NCBI RefSeq assembly: GCF_002901445.1
Contig: NZ_PPPD01000004.1
Coordinates: forward strand, 1 to 64,000
Direction: 5' to 3'
Length of the DNA stretch: 64,000 nucleotides
From: Deinococcus koreensis
Lineage (GTDB): Bacteria > Deinococcota > Deinococci > Deinococcales > Deinococcaceae
The translations under genes and the position numbers were made by a program. This document shows, piece after piece, positions 1-9,559 of the stretch. The notes under the pieces are model-generated. The model made no database searches. It had not been told where the DNA came from and was given only the letters and a program-made list of their open reading frames with translations. Position 1 is the first letter of the stretch. Each line of letters starts with the position of its first letter.

Positions 1-2
1 TC

Positions 3-629
3 GCCTTCCTGGGCACGCCCTCGGGCACTGCGGCCTGGACGCTGCAGTTCGGTGGGCACCACCTGGCGATCAACGCCACGGTTGCGGGAGCCAATATCAC
101 TCTGGCGCCCAGCCTGACCGGTGGGCAGCCCATCACGACCACCCAGAGTGGCAAGACGGTCACCGTCGTGGAGAAGGTGCCTCAAGAAGTCAGGGATGCT
201 TCCACGCTGCTTCAGGGCCTGAGCGCTGCACAACAGGCCAAGGCGGTCATCGGCACCAACCGGATTGACCTCGTCCTGGGGCCAGGTCAGGACGGCAAGA
301 CCCTGCAACCCGAGGGCCTGCCCGGCAGCGCCATGACGGCCGCCCAGAAGACTCAGCTCCTGGCCCTGATCAAGGATCGCCTCAACATCCTGAACGCCGA
401 CGACGCCGCGCCCAAGCTGGCGGCGATCCAGAAGAACCTCGACCAGACGTATTTCGCCTGGTATGGCCCGGCCACGGCGGCGAACGCCGGCTCGGCGTAC
501 TACCGCATCACCGGGCCCACGGTCGTCATCGAGTTCTCGCCGCAGTCGATGGGCGGGGACGCCACCAATCATCTGCACAACATGTACCGCGAGCCGGGCA
601 ACGACTACGGCGCGGCGTGGACGAAGTGA
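3..629 (+). CDS. DUF3500 family protein, 3' part
   Basis: The reading frame is open from the window edge, so the gene starts upstream and only its last 208 codons are visible. Near the visible N-terminus a tryptophan-rich strand ends in FGGHHLAIN, a pattern I associate with DUF3500 proteins. The C-terminus has the typical ending with paired histidines (NHLHNMYREPGNDYG). The family has no established reaction and is usually found in or near the envelope. Here it precedes an exported EF-hand-like protein by 10 bases and a HupE/UreJ-type membrane protein, so the three are probably co-transcribed. The family call is good; the function is unknown. Confidence 0.75.
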   Translation, partial: AFLGTPSGTAAWTLQFGGHHLAINATVAGANITLAPSLTGGQPITTTQSGKTVTVVEKVPQEVRDASTLLQGLSAAQQAKAVIGTNRIDLVLGPGQDGKTLQPEGLPGSAMTAAQKTQLLALIKDRLNILNADDAAPKLAAIQKNLDQTYFAWYGPATAANAGSAYYRITGPTVVIEFSPQSMGGDATNHLHNMYREPGNDYGAAWTK

Positions 630-639
630 GGCCGGGCCC

Positions 640-1179
640 GTGAAGCGCGCCGTCCCCACCCTCCTCGCCCTGCTGCTGGGCACCGCCGGCGCGCACCCGC
701 TGGATGAGGTCGTGCAGGCCGCCTACCTGAGCCTCGCGCCGGGCAAGGTGCTGCTGGAGCTGAACCTCTCGCCGGGGCCGCTGGTGGCGGGCAAGGTGCT
801 CGCGGCGCTCGATCCCAACGCCGACGGCAAGGTCACATCGGCCGAGGCGAGCACCTACGCACGCCGGGTGCTCGCGCAGTCCGCGCTGACTGTCGACGGC
901 CAGACCCTGACCTGGACGCTGGACGAGGTTCAGGTACCGGGCTACCAGAACCTGAAAACGGCGGGCGACTCCATCAAGATCTACGCCACGGCCGCGCGCC
1001 CCGACCGCACCGGCGCGCACACGCTGAGCTACGTCAACCGCTACGCGCCGGCCAAGAGCCAGCCCATTGCCAACATCTTTTTGCTGCCGGGGTCGGGCTG
1101 GACGTATGGCGTGACTGACCAGCAGCACACGAGCGCTGGGCGCGGCCTGAGTGTCAACTTCCAAGTCGGCCGCTCCTGA
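640..1179 (+). CDS. Exported hypothetical protein with an EF-hand-like loop
   Basis: This 179-residue protein starts at a GTG just after the DUF3500 stop. The start is chosen because it gives a clear signal peptide (KR followed by a leucine/alanine stretch ending in AGAHP). Residues around 60-75 read DPNADGKVTSAEA, which matches a calcium-binding EF-hand loop with acidic residues at alternating positions. The rest is beta-rich with no domain I recognise. The next gene is 17 bases downstream, so it appears to be the middle member of a DUF3500/HupE operon. Binding of a divalent metal is an inference from the loop only. Confidence 0.7.
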   Translation: MKRAVPTLLALLLGTAGAHPLDEVVQAAYLSLAPGKVLLELNLSPGPLVAGKVLAALDPNADGKVTSAEASTYARRVLAQSALTVDGQTLTWTLDEVQVPGYQNLKTAGDSIKIYATAARPDRTGAHTLSYVNRYAPAKSQPIANIFLLPGSGWTYGVTDQQHTSAGRGLSVNFQVGRS

Positions 1180-1196
1180 TCCCGGAAGGTGACCCC

Positions 1197-2516
1197 ATGA
1201 TTCAACGCCGCTCCGACACCTTTCCCCCGCTGACCTGGGCGCTTCTGCTCCTCCTGTGCCTCCTGCCGGGCCGCGCCCTGGCCCACCCGATGCCCACGAC
1301 CACGGTGCAACTGGATCTGCACGACGGCTCTGTCTCGGCCGACCTTGCGCTGCCGCTGAACGAACTCCAGGCGGCGACGGGCTGGACGCTGGTGAACAAC
1401 CCTCAGGCCCTGGCCCAGTACGGCGAAAAGGTTCGGGCGTACCTTGCCAGCCACCTGAAGGCCTTTTCTTCGGCGGGCGCGGCGTGGACGGTTACCCTGG
1501 GCGAGCCCACGCTGTCGGCCGCGCAGCAGACGGCTGGCGGCCCATATCAGGAATTCGTGGTGCCCGCGCGTCTCACGCCCCCCACCAGCGCCAGTGCGCG
1601 CACCTTCAGCCTGCAGTACGACGCGATCGTGCGCGAGGTGCCCGCGCACTCGGTGCTCGTGTCGGTTCGGCGCGACTGGGCGCGGGGGCTCAACAACGAG
1701 GGCGGAAATGAAAACGTTGAGGTGGGCGTGATCCGCGCCGACCCGCGAACCGGGCAGGTACCGCTGTTGCCGGTGAATGCGCAGGAGGGCAGTGCCTGGG
1801 CGGGCTTTACGGGTATGTTCACGCTCGGCATCCGCCACATCGCCGAAGGAACCGACCACCTGCTGTTCTTGCTGACCCTGCTGCTACCGGCCCCGCTACT
1901 TGTCGCCCGGCGGCGCTGGGCAGGGTTTGGCGGCACGCGGCGCTCCCTGCTGAATATTGTCAAGATCACTACGGCGTTCACGGCCGGCCACTCGCTGACC
2001 CTGCTGCTGGGCACGTTGAGGATCGTGCAGGTGCCGGACGCACCCATCGAGGCCCTGATCGCCTTCTCGATCCTGGTCTCGGCCGTGCACGCGCTGCGGC
2101 CGATCTTCCCGGGGCGTGAACTACTGGTGGCCGGCGGCTTCGGGCTGATTCATGGCCTGGCGTTTTCCTACACGCTGACCGAATTGAACCTCAGCCCGTG
2201 GCAGACGGCCCTGAGCCTGCTGGGCTTCAACCTCGGCATCGAGGCGATGCAGCTCCTGGTCATCGCCGTGACGATGCCGTGGTTGATGGTGCTGGCGCCG
2301 ACCCGGCTGTATCCGCCGGTGCGCATCCTGGGCGCCACGGTGGCCGCGCTCGCCTCGCTGGGATGGCTGGGCGACCGACTGGGGCTGACCAACCCGCTGG
2401 GCGCCCTGGCCGACGCCCTGGGCACTGCTGGCCCCTGGGTGCTGCTGGGCCTGGCTGCCCTCGCCGTTGCGGGCGCTGCCCGGGGCCGGACGGGGCGCAC
2501 CCCTCCACGCGCCTGA
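1197..2516 (+). CDS. HupE/UreJ-type membrane protein
   Basis: A 439-residue protein with an N-terminal signal segment ending at ALAHP, a periplasmic region to about residue 200, and then six or seven membrane helices. The signature TLGIRHIAEGTDHLLF, near residues 208-225, with its histidine and aspartate, is typical of the HupE/UreJ_2 family. A second histidine motif (GGFGLIHGLAFS) follows in a later helix. Relatives have been proposed to move nickel or another metal, but this branch is not functionally defined. It is the last gene of the run that begins with the DUF3500 protein, and an SD-like GGAAGGTGA lies just before the ATG. Confidence 0.8.
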   Translation: MIQRRSDTFPPLTWALLLLLCLLPGRALAHPMPTTTVQLDLHDGSVSADLALPLNELQAATGWTLVNNPQALAQYGEKVRAYLASHLKAFSSAGAAWTVTLGEPTLSAAQQTAGGPYQEFVVPARLTPPTSASARTFSLQYDAIVREVPAHSVLVSVRRDWARGLNNEGGNENVEVGVIRADPRTGQVPLLPVNAQEGSAWAGFTGMFTLGIRHIAEGTDHLLFLLTLLLPAPLLVARRRWAGFGGTRRSLLNIVKITTAFTAGHSLTLLLGTLRIVQVPDAPIEALIAFSILVSAVHALRPIFPGRELLVAGGFGLIHGLAFSYTLTELNLSPWQTALSLLGFNLGIEAMQLLVIAVTMPWLMVLAPTRLYPPVRILGATVAALASLGWLGDRLGLTNPLGALADALGTAGPWVLLGLAALAVAGAARGRTGRTPPRA

Positions 2517-2559
2517 ATCGCAGGTGGGCTGCGGCAGGCAGGGACGCGCTGCGCTGCGG

Positions 2560-2950
2560 CGGGGACAGGGCTTCATGGCGGTTGAGTCGCTGCGGCGGCT
2601 GGAAGCGACACGCTCTGAGGTCACGGCGTCCAGGCGTCGGTGGTTGCCCCCGCCAGCATGACCGGGCCAGGTTCACGGCGCCGGTCAGGTTGACCCCATG
2701 CAGCGTGGCCCCGCACCACGTGCGCCCCTCCCGGCCGCTTCCCACTCCTCGACTCCCTTACCTGGCAGTCGGCGCTGCGCAGGGTGGTCTGGCGCAGGGC
2801 AACTCCGCGCAGGGTGGCCGTCTGGACGGAGCCCCTACGGAGGTCGCTGTGCGCGAACACCAGACCTCTCTGGTCAGCACTGGCCAGGCCGAGGAGGCGC
2901 GCCCACCCGCCCCGCGTCCATACGGCACGGTGCCCCAGCACTGGAGAGCT
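2560..2950 (-). pseudogene. Degraded pentapeptide-repeat protein
   Basis: On the minus strand, two different frames carry consecutive pentapeptide-repeat units. One frame (about 2762-2880) reads SDLRRGSVQTATLRGVALRQ and continues with TTLRSADC. The other (about 2683-2725) reads CGATLHGVNLTGAVNLA. Both show the A-x-L-x-x periodicity. No single open frame joins them and no convincing start is seen, so frameshifts have destroyed the gene. The edges given are approximate. Alternatively the two stretches could be chance translations of GC-rich DNA, but the periodicity in both makes that less likely. Confidence 0.45.
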
Positions 2951-3320
2951 GCGGAAACGGCGCGCATCTGCTCGGCGAAAGGTGCCTGGACGATGGAGGG
3001 GATCCGCCCCATGTCCTCTCCCAGAGAGGGCACTCGCAGAGGAGTGGCGCAGCGGCGAGTCGCGGTGTTGGGCCTGCGCCTGTGGGGTGCTCGCCTGCGT
3101 CACGAGCACTGTGGTGAGTTGTCCCGCACTCGTGGGCACGCCCGGTGCGCTCCCCGGCCTATTCAATGACCTGCTGTCCGGTCGACCGGGTGGATTCGGT
3201 GGATACGGGCGGCTGTGGGGTAGGCACTTTCAAAGCCACCGGCGAGAGCGATTTCGCTTGGATTTTCCAGGACAGCGTCCCCTGGAAGGCCCGGGGCATC
3301 CGTGTTCAGCCGGCAGGTGG

Positions 3321-3935
3321 TTACCGGACACGGCGGCGTTCTTCACGCACTCGCGCGACCAACGTCAGCGCGGCGCCCGCCCCCGCCAGCGCGTACATTC
3401 CGCCCAGGGGGTCGGAGCCTGCCGCGAGGCCGTGCCAGGTGAGGAGCGCGAAGGCTGGGTAGGCAAGCAGGTGCAGGCCGTGCCAGACGCGGCGTGAGAG
3501 GCGGGCCCGGAGCGCGGTGGAGCCCCAGACGAGGAGCAGCGCGTAGGCGCCCAGGGTGCCCAGGCCGACCGCGAAGGGCAGCACCTCGGACGCTCCTGGG
3601 ATCAGCACCGCCTGGAGGGGCTGGGCGTCCTGCCGGTCGACAGTCAGCATCAGGCCGTGGGCGGTGCCCAGCACCAGGGCGGAGGTCGTCAGCAGGCTGT
3701 GCCAGCCCGCCTGCGCGGCGCGGGCCAGCCAGGGGGGCGCGAGCCGGCTGCCCAATAGGGCACCCAGCGTGACGCCCAGCGCCAGCGCGAGGTAGGCGGT
3801 GACGCCCAGCGCCCGGTTCAGGCTCCAGGCGAGGGTAGCCGGGCCCAGGCCGATCCAGCACGCCAGGTACAGCCCGCCGTAGCCCGCCAGCAGCGCGGCC
3901 ACGCGGCGCTCATTGTCCGGCGTCAGCGCCCTCAC
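3321..3935 (-). CDS. Ferric-reductase-like transmembrane protein
   Basis: This 204-residue protein has five or six predicted membrane helices. Helix-embedded histidines in AGWHSLL, LGTAHGLML, RVWHGLHLLAYPAF and LTWHGL are the usual axial haem ligands of the ferric-reductase-like / MsrQ-type family. The GTG start at 3935 overlaps the stop of the preceding ApbE gene (GTGA), giving translational coupling. The likely role is to pass electrons across the membrane to a flavin-carrying partner. The flavin would be attached by the neighbouring ApbE. The electron acceptor is not evident from sequence. Confidence 0.75.
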   Translation of the reverse strand: MRALTPDNERRVAALLAGYGGLYLACWIGLGPATLAWSLNRALGVTAYLALALGVTLGALLGSRLAPPWLARAAQAGWHSLLTTSALVLGTAHGLMLTVDRQDAQPLQAVLIPGASEVLPFAVGLGTLGAYALLLVWGSTALRARLSRRVWHGLHLLAYPAFALLTWHGLAAGSDPLGGMYALAGAGAALTLVARVREERRRVR

Positions 3936-4771
3936 GCGGCCTGCTCCCAGCCTGCCGGGGCGCGCGTCCACAGCTGCCCCACAGCGTCGTAGGCCCAGAG
4001 TGAAGGGCGCAGTCCCAGGTGTGCCTCGTAGGCGTTCAGGGCGTCTTCGCCGAAGAGCGCCAGCTTGGCGAGCACCTCAGCGCTCAGGATCCCTGTGCTC
4101 AGGGCTGTGGCCTGGACAAAGCGGGACTCCAGAGGCCGGCCCGTGCGCGGGTCGATAAGGTGATGGCCACCGGGCCAGGCCCGCTTCAGGACGCTGCTGG
4201 TGGCCACGCCATGGCGCCCGGACGGCACATGGAGGCGCCCGGGCGGCCCACCGTAAGGATGTTCAATCTCGACGGCGACCGGACGGGTATGCTGGATCAC
4301 CATGTCTCCCCCGGCGTCCAGCACGAAGGCGCCGTGCATAACACGCGACGCACGCTGGGCGATCCAGCCCTTGCCGGTGCCGCCCAGATCAAGGATCACA
4401 CCGGCCGGGAGCCGCACCTCGTGTGTAGAGCAGTCAATGCCGAGGCAGCCCGGGACGGTGACGAGCTCTCCAGGCGCTGAGCCCGGCGCGGCGTCGTAGC
4501 CGGCCGCACGCAGGGCGCCCAGCACCGTGGGGGTGATCAGGCCGCCGGTCTGCCGCTCGACATCCAGGGCGTGCTGCACAGCGAGAACAAGTTCGATGGG
4601 CGGGTTGAAGAGATAACCCTCACGGTTGAGGGTGGACAGTGGCGAGGCCCGGAAGCGCGTCAGCACCGTTTCCAGCCGCAGCACCTCCCCCACCGCAAGC
4701 GCGGCGCCGGGGCCGGTGGCCTGCAGCTGCGTGCCCAGGGCGCTCGCTTCCAGGGTCGGTTCAGGGCGCAT
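3932..4771 (-). CDS. apbE: FAD:protein FMN transferase (ApbE family)
   Basis: The protein has 279 residues from the ATG at 4771, one base after the stop of the upstream small gene. ApbE enzymes use FAD and Mg2+ to attach FMN to a threonine or serine of target proteins. Family motifs are present in order: DLGGTGKGWIAQ, LDAGGDMVI, HLIDPRTGRPL and a C-terminal SAEVLAKLA where most members have ADALAT. No signal peptide is seen, unlike many exported ApbE proteins. It sits between a small anchored protein and a ferric-reductase-like protein, so a membrane redox complex is the likely client. Confidence 0.85.
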   Translation of the reverse strand: MRPEPTLEASALGTQLQATGPGAALAVGEVLRLETVLTRFRASPLSTLNREGYLFNPPIELVLAVQHALDVERQTGGLITPTVLGALRAAGYDAAPGSAPGELVTVPGCLGIDCSTHEVRLPAGVILDLGGTGKGWIAQRASRVMHGAFVLDAGGDMVIQHTRPVAVEIEHPYGGPPGRLHVPSGRHGVATSSVLKRAWPGGHHLIDPRTGRPLESRFVQATALSTGILSAEVLAKLALFGEDALNAYEAHLGLRPSLWAYDAVGQLWTRAPAGWEQAA

Positions 4772-4772
4772 T

Positions 4773-5015
4773 TCAGCTGCCCCGTGTGCGGCCGACCACG
4801 GCCGGCGCGGCATCCTGAGGGGTGTTCCAGGGGGTGTCCACTTCCGAGTCAGTCTGCGCCTGAACCGTGGGGTCGTCGGCCGCCGGGGCCACGTCCGCCG
4901 CAGCGGGGGCCGGGCTGCTGAGGGCATGCAGGGTCAGGCCGCCGACCAGACCACTGCCCACGAGGAGCAGGGTGCGCAGGGCGCGCGGCGCGTCAAAGCG
5001 TCTGGGTGTGGTCAT
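4773..5015 (-). CDS. Small membrane-anchored protein
   Basis: An 80-residue protein. A basic N-terminus (RRFDAPRALR) is followed by one hydrophobic helix (about residues 16-33) and then an alanine/proline/aspartate-rich exported tail. It is the first gene of a three-gene operon with ApbE and a ferric-reductase-like protein, with a one-base gap to apbE. I recognise no family. The tail contains several T and S residues but no clear FMN-attachment motif, so it is at best a candidate subunit of the redox complex. Confidence 0.6.
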   Translation of the reverse strand: MTTPRRFDAPRALRTLLLVGSGLVGGLTLHALSSPAPAAADVAPAADDPTVQAQTDSEVDTPWNTPQDAAPAVVGRTRGS

Positions 5016-5830
5016 GGGTGTGTTCCCACCGCGCGCCGGGTCTGCCCTGCGGTCAGCGTGGCGGGCCTCCTGGGGACACCCTAGGTGGGGTGTGTTCAGC
5101 CGACGGGTAGAGGGTGTGCAGAGAGGGACAACAGGGCCAAAGGAGCGGATGCGTGGAACGCCATGTCCGTCCCGTGAGCTCAGCCCTCAGCTCCCACCAT
5201 GGATCGTTGGAAGACGCTTGACGGCCAGATCTCATTTCAGTCGGGCAGCTCTGGCCTCCGGGCCAGCCCAGCAGTATGGGGGCGCTGTGCCCGCTGCCCG
5301 CAGCGCTGTACAGGAGGCGCTGGAAACTGCCGCCGGGATCAGGCGTCATTCAGGGATGAGCGCCGCCAGCGTGGAAACGGGCGCGGCGGTGCCCTGTTCG
5401 CAGGCCACCAGGTGATTCCGGTGGGCTGCCCGGTGACAGACCCCGTTCCCTGCTGCTCGTTTCGGAAAATGGGCGCGCCCACCTTCGCCTACAGGCCGGG
5501 CGCGCCCCGCGATCGGGTGCCCGGACGAGTTCGGCCCCATGCTCAGGATGACGTGCCTCAGCGGCACCGCCGCGAGCCAGGGGGTCTTCGCTCACCAAAC
5601 CGTGCAGGATGCCCGTGTACCCATCCACCGGGCCTCGCACATATGCGGCGCCCGCCCTGGACACTTCCGGATATGGCGCCTCCACGGCCCGGGCGCGCTG
5701 ATATCACCCATGTGACCGATCCGCCTGGGGCCGCGGAGGCTGACCGTTACACTGGTCAATGTGCCGGGTTTCACACGTCCGGGGTTCAGCGTGAAAGACC
5801 GCTGTGCCACGCTGGCCATCAGCCTGAGGC
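5016..5830. other. Intergenic region, no gene recognised
   Basis: About 815 bases between the apbE operon (minus strand) and the diguanylate cyclase gene (plus strand). Open frames exist on both strands, but none has a convincing start, hydrophobic pattern or family motif, and they are as expected from high GC. The divergent promoters of both neighbours should lie here; I could not identify them confidently. Confidence 0.4.
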
Positions 5831-7528
5831 GTGCCCACCCGCCCGATACCTGATCTCCCGGCCGCCGACCGTGGAGCCCTTAAACTGCGGCGAACATACC
5901 TGATTACCCTCCTGATCCTCGGATTGCTCAGCATTGCCTCGAACGTGCTGCTCTCGGTACAGGTGCAGGCCACAGCAGCCACGGCCTCCCTGGTCAACAC
6001 GGCTGGTCGCCAGCGTATGCTGGCCATCCGCATCTCCGGGGACGCCGAGCACGCCGCCACCAGTCACGACCCACGCGGTCTGAGCGACCTGCGCGCCTCG
6101 CTCAGCCTCTTTGCGGCCAACCATGCCCGGTTGGCCGACCCCGACTCGGGCCTGTACACCTCCGGGTTCTTCCCGGAGGTGCGACGGCTGTATTCGGATG
6201 ATCTCAACACACGTGTACAGGCCTTTACGGCGGCCGCGCACCGCGTGCTGAGGACACCGCTGGAGCAGCTCCGCCCGAACCATCCGGACGTGGTCTTCCT
6301 GATCGTTCAGGCCCGCGGGCCCCTCCTGAAGGGCCTGGAGCGCGCCGTGTCCCTTGATGAGCACCGGAGTGACACGGTGATCCGCCGGATACAGGTGCTT
6401 TCGTGGCTGCGCGTCAGCCTGGTGCTGCTGCTCCTGAGCGGGCTGGGGTTCTTCGTCTTCCGGCCTCTGGAGCGGCGCAACCGCGACCTGATGATCCGCC
6501 TGAGTGCCGAGCGCCAGGCCGTCGCGCGGCAAGCGGCGTACGCCCAGGCCCTGCTGCAGGTCTCGGCGCTGACCGACTCTCCCCTCCCGCCCGAGACTGT
6601 GGCCCATCAGGCCACCGCCATCGTGGCCCGCACGAGCGGCCTGCACTGGGCCGGACTGGGCATCATCACCGCCCACCGGACGCAGGTCGCCTGTGCGTAC
6701 GCCGATCCCACACTGCCGGGCGCCGTGCTCGCACGCCTCAATCAGCCCCCCCGTCCGGGGGAAGGGGTGGTCTGGGACGTCTTGCACAGCGGACAGAGCC
6801 GGTTTGTTGACGAGTACGCCCAGCAGCCTGGCGCCCGGCCCGAGCTGGTGACGGCTGGCCTGCGTGGCCTGGCCTGGGTGCCCCTGGGCGCGACCGGTGA
6901 GACCCAGTATGTGCTGACCGGCGCCCGCCTAACGGCGCAGCCCTGGACAGCAGACGACCGCGACCTGTTCGAGGCGGCCGCACGGACGGTCACGGTCGCC
7001 CTGAATCGCCGCGTCTACCTGCAGGAAGTGGAGGCCGCCGCCCTGAGTGACGCACTCACCGGGCTGGCCAACCGCCGGGCGTTCGAACGCGATCTGCAGG
7101 CGCTCGCCAGGCACCCGGGGCACCACCCGTCCGGCCTTACCGTGGTTATGCTCGATCTCGACGGACTCAAGGCAGTCAACGACACCCAGGGCCACGAGGG
7201 CGGTGACGCGCTGCTGCGGGGATTCGCCCGGGCCCTGCGAGCGACGTTCCGTCAGGACGACCGGGTCTACCGGCTGGGTGGGGACGAGTTCGCGGTGGTG
7301 TTGGACAACGGCGCGCACGACGACCATGCAGGGCTCCTGGCCCGGGTGGCCGAAGCCGCGGCGCACCTGCGGCGCCAGGGCTTTGCTACGGGTGGAGCCA
7401 GCGCGGGCTGTGCCAGCTTCCCTGGGGACGGCCTGGGTCTGGAAGACACCGTGCGCCTGGCCGACGAGCGGATGTACGTGGACAAGCGCCGGCGCAAGTC
7501 TCCCGGCCGTGCCCACGCCACACACTGA
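5831..7528 (+). CDS. Membrane diguanylate cyclase: PilJ-type sensor, GAF, GGDEF
   Basis: The 565-residue protein has helix 1 at about residues 21-45 and helix 2 at about 193-215, enclosing a periplasmic helical sensor. The sensor begins with NTAGRQRMLAIRIS, the signature of the PilJ/NarX-type N-terminal module. A GAF domain covers roughly 240-395 and the cyclase domain 400-560. The catalytic GGDEF is intact at 483-487, and an inhibitory-site RxxD (RQDD) lies five residues before it. It should therefore make cyclic di-GMP and be product-inhibited. The start is a GTG and the ribosome-binding site is weak. It appears monocistronic. Confidence 0.88.
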   Translation: MPTRPIPDLPAADRGALKLRRTYLITLLILGLLSIASNVLLSVQVQATAATASLVNTAGRQRMLAIRISGDAEHAATSHDPRGLSDLRASLSLFAANHARLADPDSGLYTSGFFPEVRRLYSDDLNTRVQAFTAAAHRVLRTPLEQLRPNHPDVVFLIVQARGPLLKGLERAVSLDEHRSDTVIRRIQVLSWLRVSLVLLLLSGLGFFVFRPLERRNRDLMIRLSAERQAVARQAAYAQALLQVSALTDSPLPPETVAHQATAIVARTSGLHWAGLGIITAHRTQVACAYADPTLPGAVLARLNQPPRPGEGVVWDVLHSGQSRFVDEYAQQPGARPELVTAGLRGLAWVPLGATGETQYVLTGARLTAQPWTADDRDLFEAAARTVTVALNRRVYLQEVEAAALSDALTGLANRRAFERDLQALARHPGHHPSGLTVVMLDLDGLKAVNDTQGHEGGDALLRGFARALRATFRQDDRVYRLGGDEFAVVLDNGAHDDHAGLLARVAEAAAHLRRQGFATGGASAGCASFPGDGLGLEDTVRLADERMYVDKRRRKSPGRAHATH

Positions 7529-7664
7529 GACGGCACCGAGCGCGTTCTCGCGCAGACGTTGGCTGACCGCATGTTCAAGGTGACGGGCTTGCGTGCATCA
7601 GGCGCCCCTGCGTGGGGGACTGAAGATCGGCGGGCACTGGATCCCCCATGCCCCCTCGGTGCCA

Positions 7665-7711
7665 GCAGAGAGCGTCCAGACCCCGGAATACGGGGTCTGG
7701 ACGCTCTCTGC
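7665..7711. terminator. Perfect 21-bp hairpin between convergent genes
   Basis: A perfect 21-bp inverted repeat (arms 7665-7685 and 7691-7711) with a 5-base loop GAATA lies between the end of the diguanylate cyclase gene and the end of the convergent secreted-protein gene. TTTC follows the right arm. Position and strength fit a bidirectional terminator. Confidence 0.75.
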
Positions 7712-7751
7712 TTTCGTAAGCTGCCGGATGACCGGCCCTGAGTGTTCCGTG

Positions 7752-8159
7752 TCACTCCGCCGATGCAGCGCCGATCACGGGAATGCTCAGGGTCGCGACG
7801 ATCTCGTCGCCTGATTTCACGTTGATCGTCGCCAGGGCGTTGACGAACTGCTCGGTTGAGGCCCGTGCCACGGTGACGTGCAGCAGGACGTCCTCACCCA
7901 GCGCGGTGACGTCATCGAGCGTGACGGTGGTTCCTGTGGGTAGCCCGGAGACGTCGAGACTCAACGAGGAGAGCTGAGCCCCCTGGAGGGCGCTTCCCGG
8001 CACGTCCAGCGCCATCCAGGAGCTCTCGGTGTACAGCTCGGTGTACGCCATACCTTCATCGCTCATCGCGGTCACCGGCAGCACGGCGGAAGGAGCGGCA
8101 AAGGCGGCTCCGGCGGTCAGGGTCAGGGCGGTCAGGGTGCTGAGCAGGGACTTGATCAT
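7752..8159 (-). CDS. Small secreted protein of unknown function
   Basis: A 135-residue protein starting at the ATG at 8159, preceded by AAGGAGAA. Residues 1-21 form a classical signal peptide ending in AFA. The mature part is a single beta-rich domain of about 110 residues with no cysteines and no motif that I recognise. It is divergent from the second apbE operon across a 400-base region. It may be an extracytoplasmic partner of that redox operon, but nothing beyond position supports this. Confidence 0.65.
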   Translation of the reverse strand: MIKSLLSTLTALTLTAGAAFAAPSAVLPVTAMSDEGMAYTELYTESSWMALDVPGSALQGAQLSSLSLDVSGLPTGTTVTLDDVTALGEDVLLHVTVARASTEQFVNALATINVKSGDEIVATLSIPVIGAASAE

Positions 8160-8563
8160 GGGGGTTCTCCTTGGGGTGAGGTCGATCCGGACGGGGGTCG
8201 TCTGGCGCTGACCACAAGGTGCCTGGAGCTCATGCAGACGGTGTGGTGAGGGTATGCAGATGGTGTGAAGACGCCTGGATGCCCAGCCGGTGTAGGCCAC
8301 TGCCGGCCTGAACGGGCGGTTCACGGGATCCACCTGGTGACCTAACGTCCCAGTTCGAACCGATGACCCGCGCACCAGGTTCTTCTTGCGCGGAACCTCG
8401 CTGACACGAAATGGAGCCGGGCCCTGGGCGAGAAACGTGCCAGTGGGAGGAAGTCAGATGCACGCCGTGCTGTCCACGGCATGCCGTGGAGCCGGTGGGG
8501 TCGGGGACGAGGGGGAGCGCCGTCTTAAAACGGTCTTTACACCCTCCCGGCAGACTGCGCCGC
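8160..8563. other. Divergent intergenic region
   Basis: About 400 bases separate the secreted-protein gene (minus) from the second apbE gene (plus). No convincing gene is seen. The open frame running through it on the plus strand lacks family similarity until the proposed apbE start at 8564, so this stretch most likely holds two promoters. Confidence 0.4.
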
Positions 8564-9559
8564 GTGCGTCCGTTGCTGCTCCCTGTCCTGCGTGCTCTGC
8601 GTCCCCCTGTCCGCCGCCACTCGGTCTACGAGCGGCTGCTGGGCACCGAGGTGGAACTCCAGGTGATCGCGCAGACGGCCGCACACGCCGCGCAGGCGGA
8701 GACGGCGGGCCTGGACGAACTCGACCGCCTGGCGACCGTCTTCAGCCGGTTCGACGAGGCCAGCGAGTGGCGCCGCTGGCTGAGCCGCCCGGGCGAGCGC
8801 CGCGTGTTGAGCCCGGATCTCCGGGAGGTGCTGCGACAGGCCGACCACTGGCGGCACTGGAGTGGCGGGGCGTTTCATCCGGGCGCTGACGCCCTGGGCG
8901 CGCTGTGGAGGACTGCGGAATCGCGGGGCGAACCCCCACCACCCGCCCAACTCGCCGCCCTGGTCACCGCGCTTCAGGTTGATCCCTGGACGCTGCACGA
9001 GGACGGCAGCGCCACCCTGCACGCCCGCTACGCGATGGGCCTAGACGCCTTGGCCAAGGGGGTCATCGTCGACCGCATGGCCGAGGTCATGGCTGCACAG
9101 ACTGGCGTGCGCAGTGTGCTGGTCAACGTCGGGGGCGACCTGCGCACCATCGGTGGACGGGGCATCACGGTCACGGTGGCCGATCCCCGCACCCCCCGCG
9201 ACGACGCGCCCCCGGTGGCCCGGGTACGCGTCAGATCTGGCGCCCTGGCCAGCAGTGGGCGCGCCCACCGCGGGTACGTCATCCGCGGCGTGCGGTACTC
9301 CCACGTGCTCGATCCCCGGACAGGCCAGCCAGTCACGGCCACGCCTGGCGTGACCGTGCGGGCCCCCAACTGCGCCACGGCGGACGCCCTCGCCACCATC
9401 CTTAGCGTGCTGCCGGCAGCGCAGGGGCTCACGCTCCTCGGCAACCAGCCGGGCTGCAGCGCCCTGCTCGTGACCGCCCATGGTGAGCGTCTGCTCAGCC
9501 CGGGCTGGCCCCCTGACCCCCGACCTCTACTGAGCTCACCCCCCAGGAGACACCCATGA
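8564..9559 (+). CDS. apbE: FAD:protein FMN transferase (ApbE family), second copy
   Basis: 331 residues from the GTG at 8564; the frame is open further upstream but that part looks non-coding. All family motifs are present: GLDALAKGVIVDRM, LVNVGGDLRTIGG, YSHVLDPRTGQPV and ATADALATILSVL. The copy is closer to the family consensus than the first one in this window (ADALAT rather than AEVLAK). Its stop overlaps the ATG of a DUF2271 gene (ATGA), and a PepSY-type membrane protein follows. This arrangement is known for flavin-dependent electron-transfer clusters in which ApbE flavinylates an exported or membrane partner. Confidence 0.88.
   Translation: MRPLLLPVLRALRPPVRRHSVYERLLGTEVELQVIAQTAAHAAQAETAGLDELDRLATVFSRFDEASEWRRWLSRPGERRVLSPDLREVLRQADHWRHWSGGAFHPGADALGALWRTAESRGEPPPPAQLAALVTALQVDPWTLHEDGSATLHARYAMGLDALAKGVIVDRMAEVMAAQTGVRSVLVNVGGDLRTIGGRGITVTVADPRTPRDDAPPVARVRVRSGALASSGRAHRGYVIRGVRYSHVLDPRTGQPVTATPGVTVRAPNCATADALATILSVLPAAQGLTLLGNQPGCSALLVTAHGERLLSPGWPPDPRPLLSSPPRRHP

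Noticed and set aside
5199..5903. Long plus-strand open frame before the diguanylate cyclase gene
   Set aside because: It is rich in P, R, G and C with no domain or start signal and overlaps the real gene in another frame; it looks like a GC-driven open frame.
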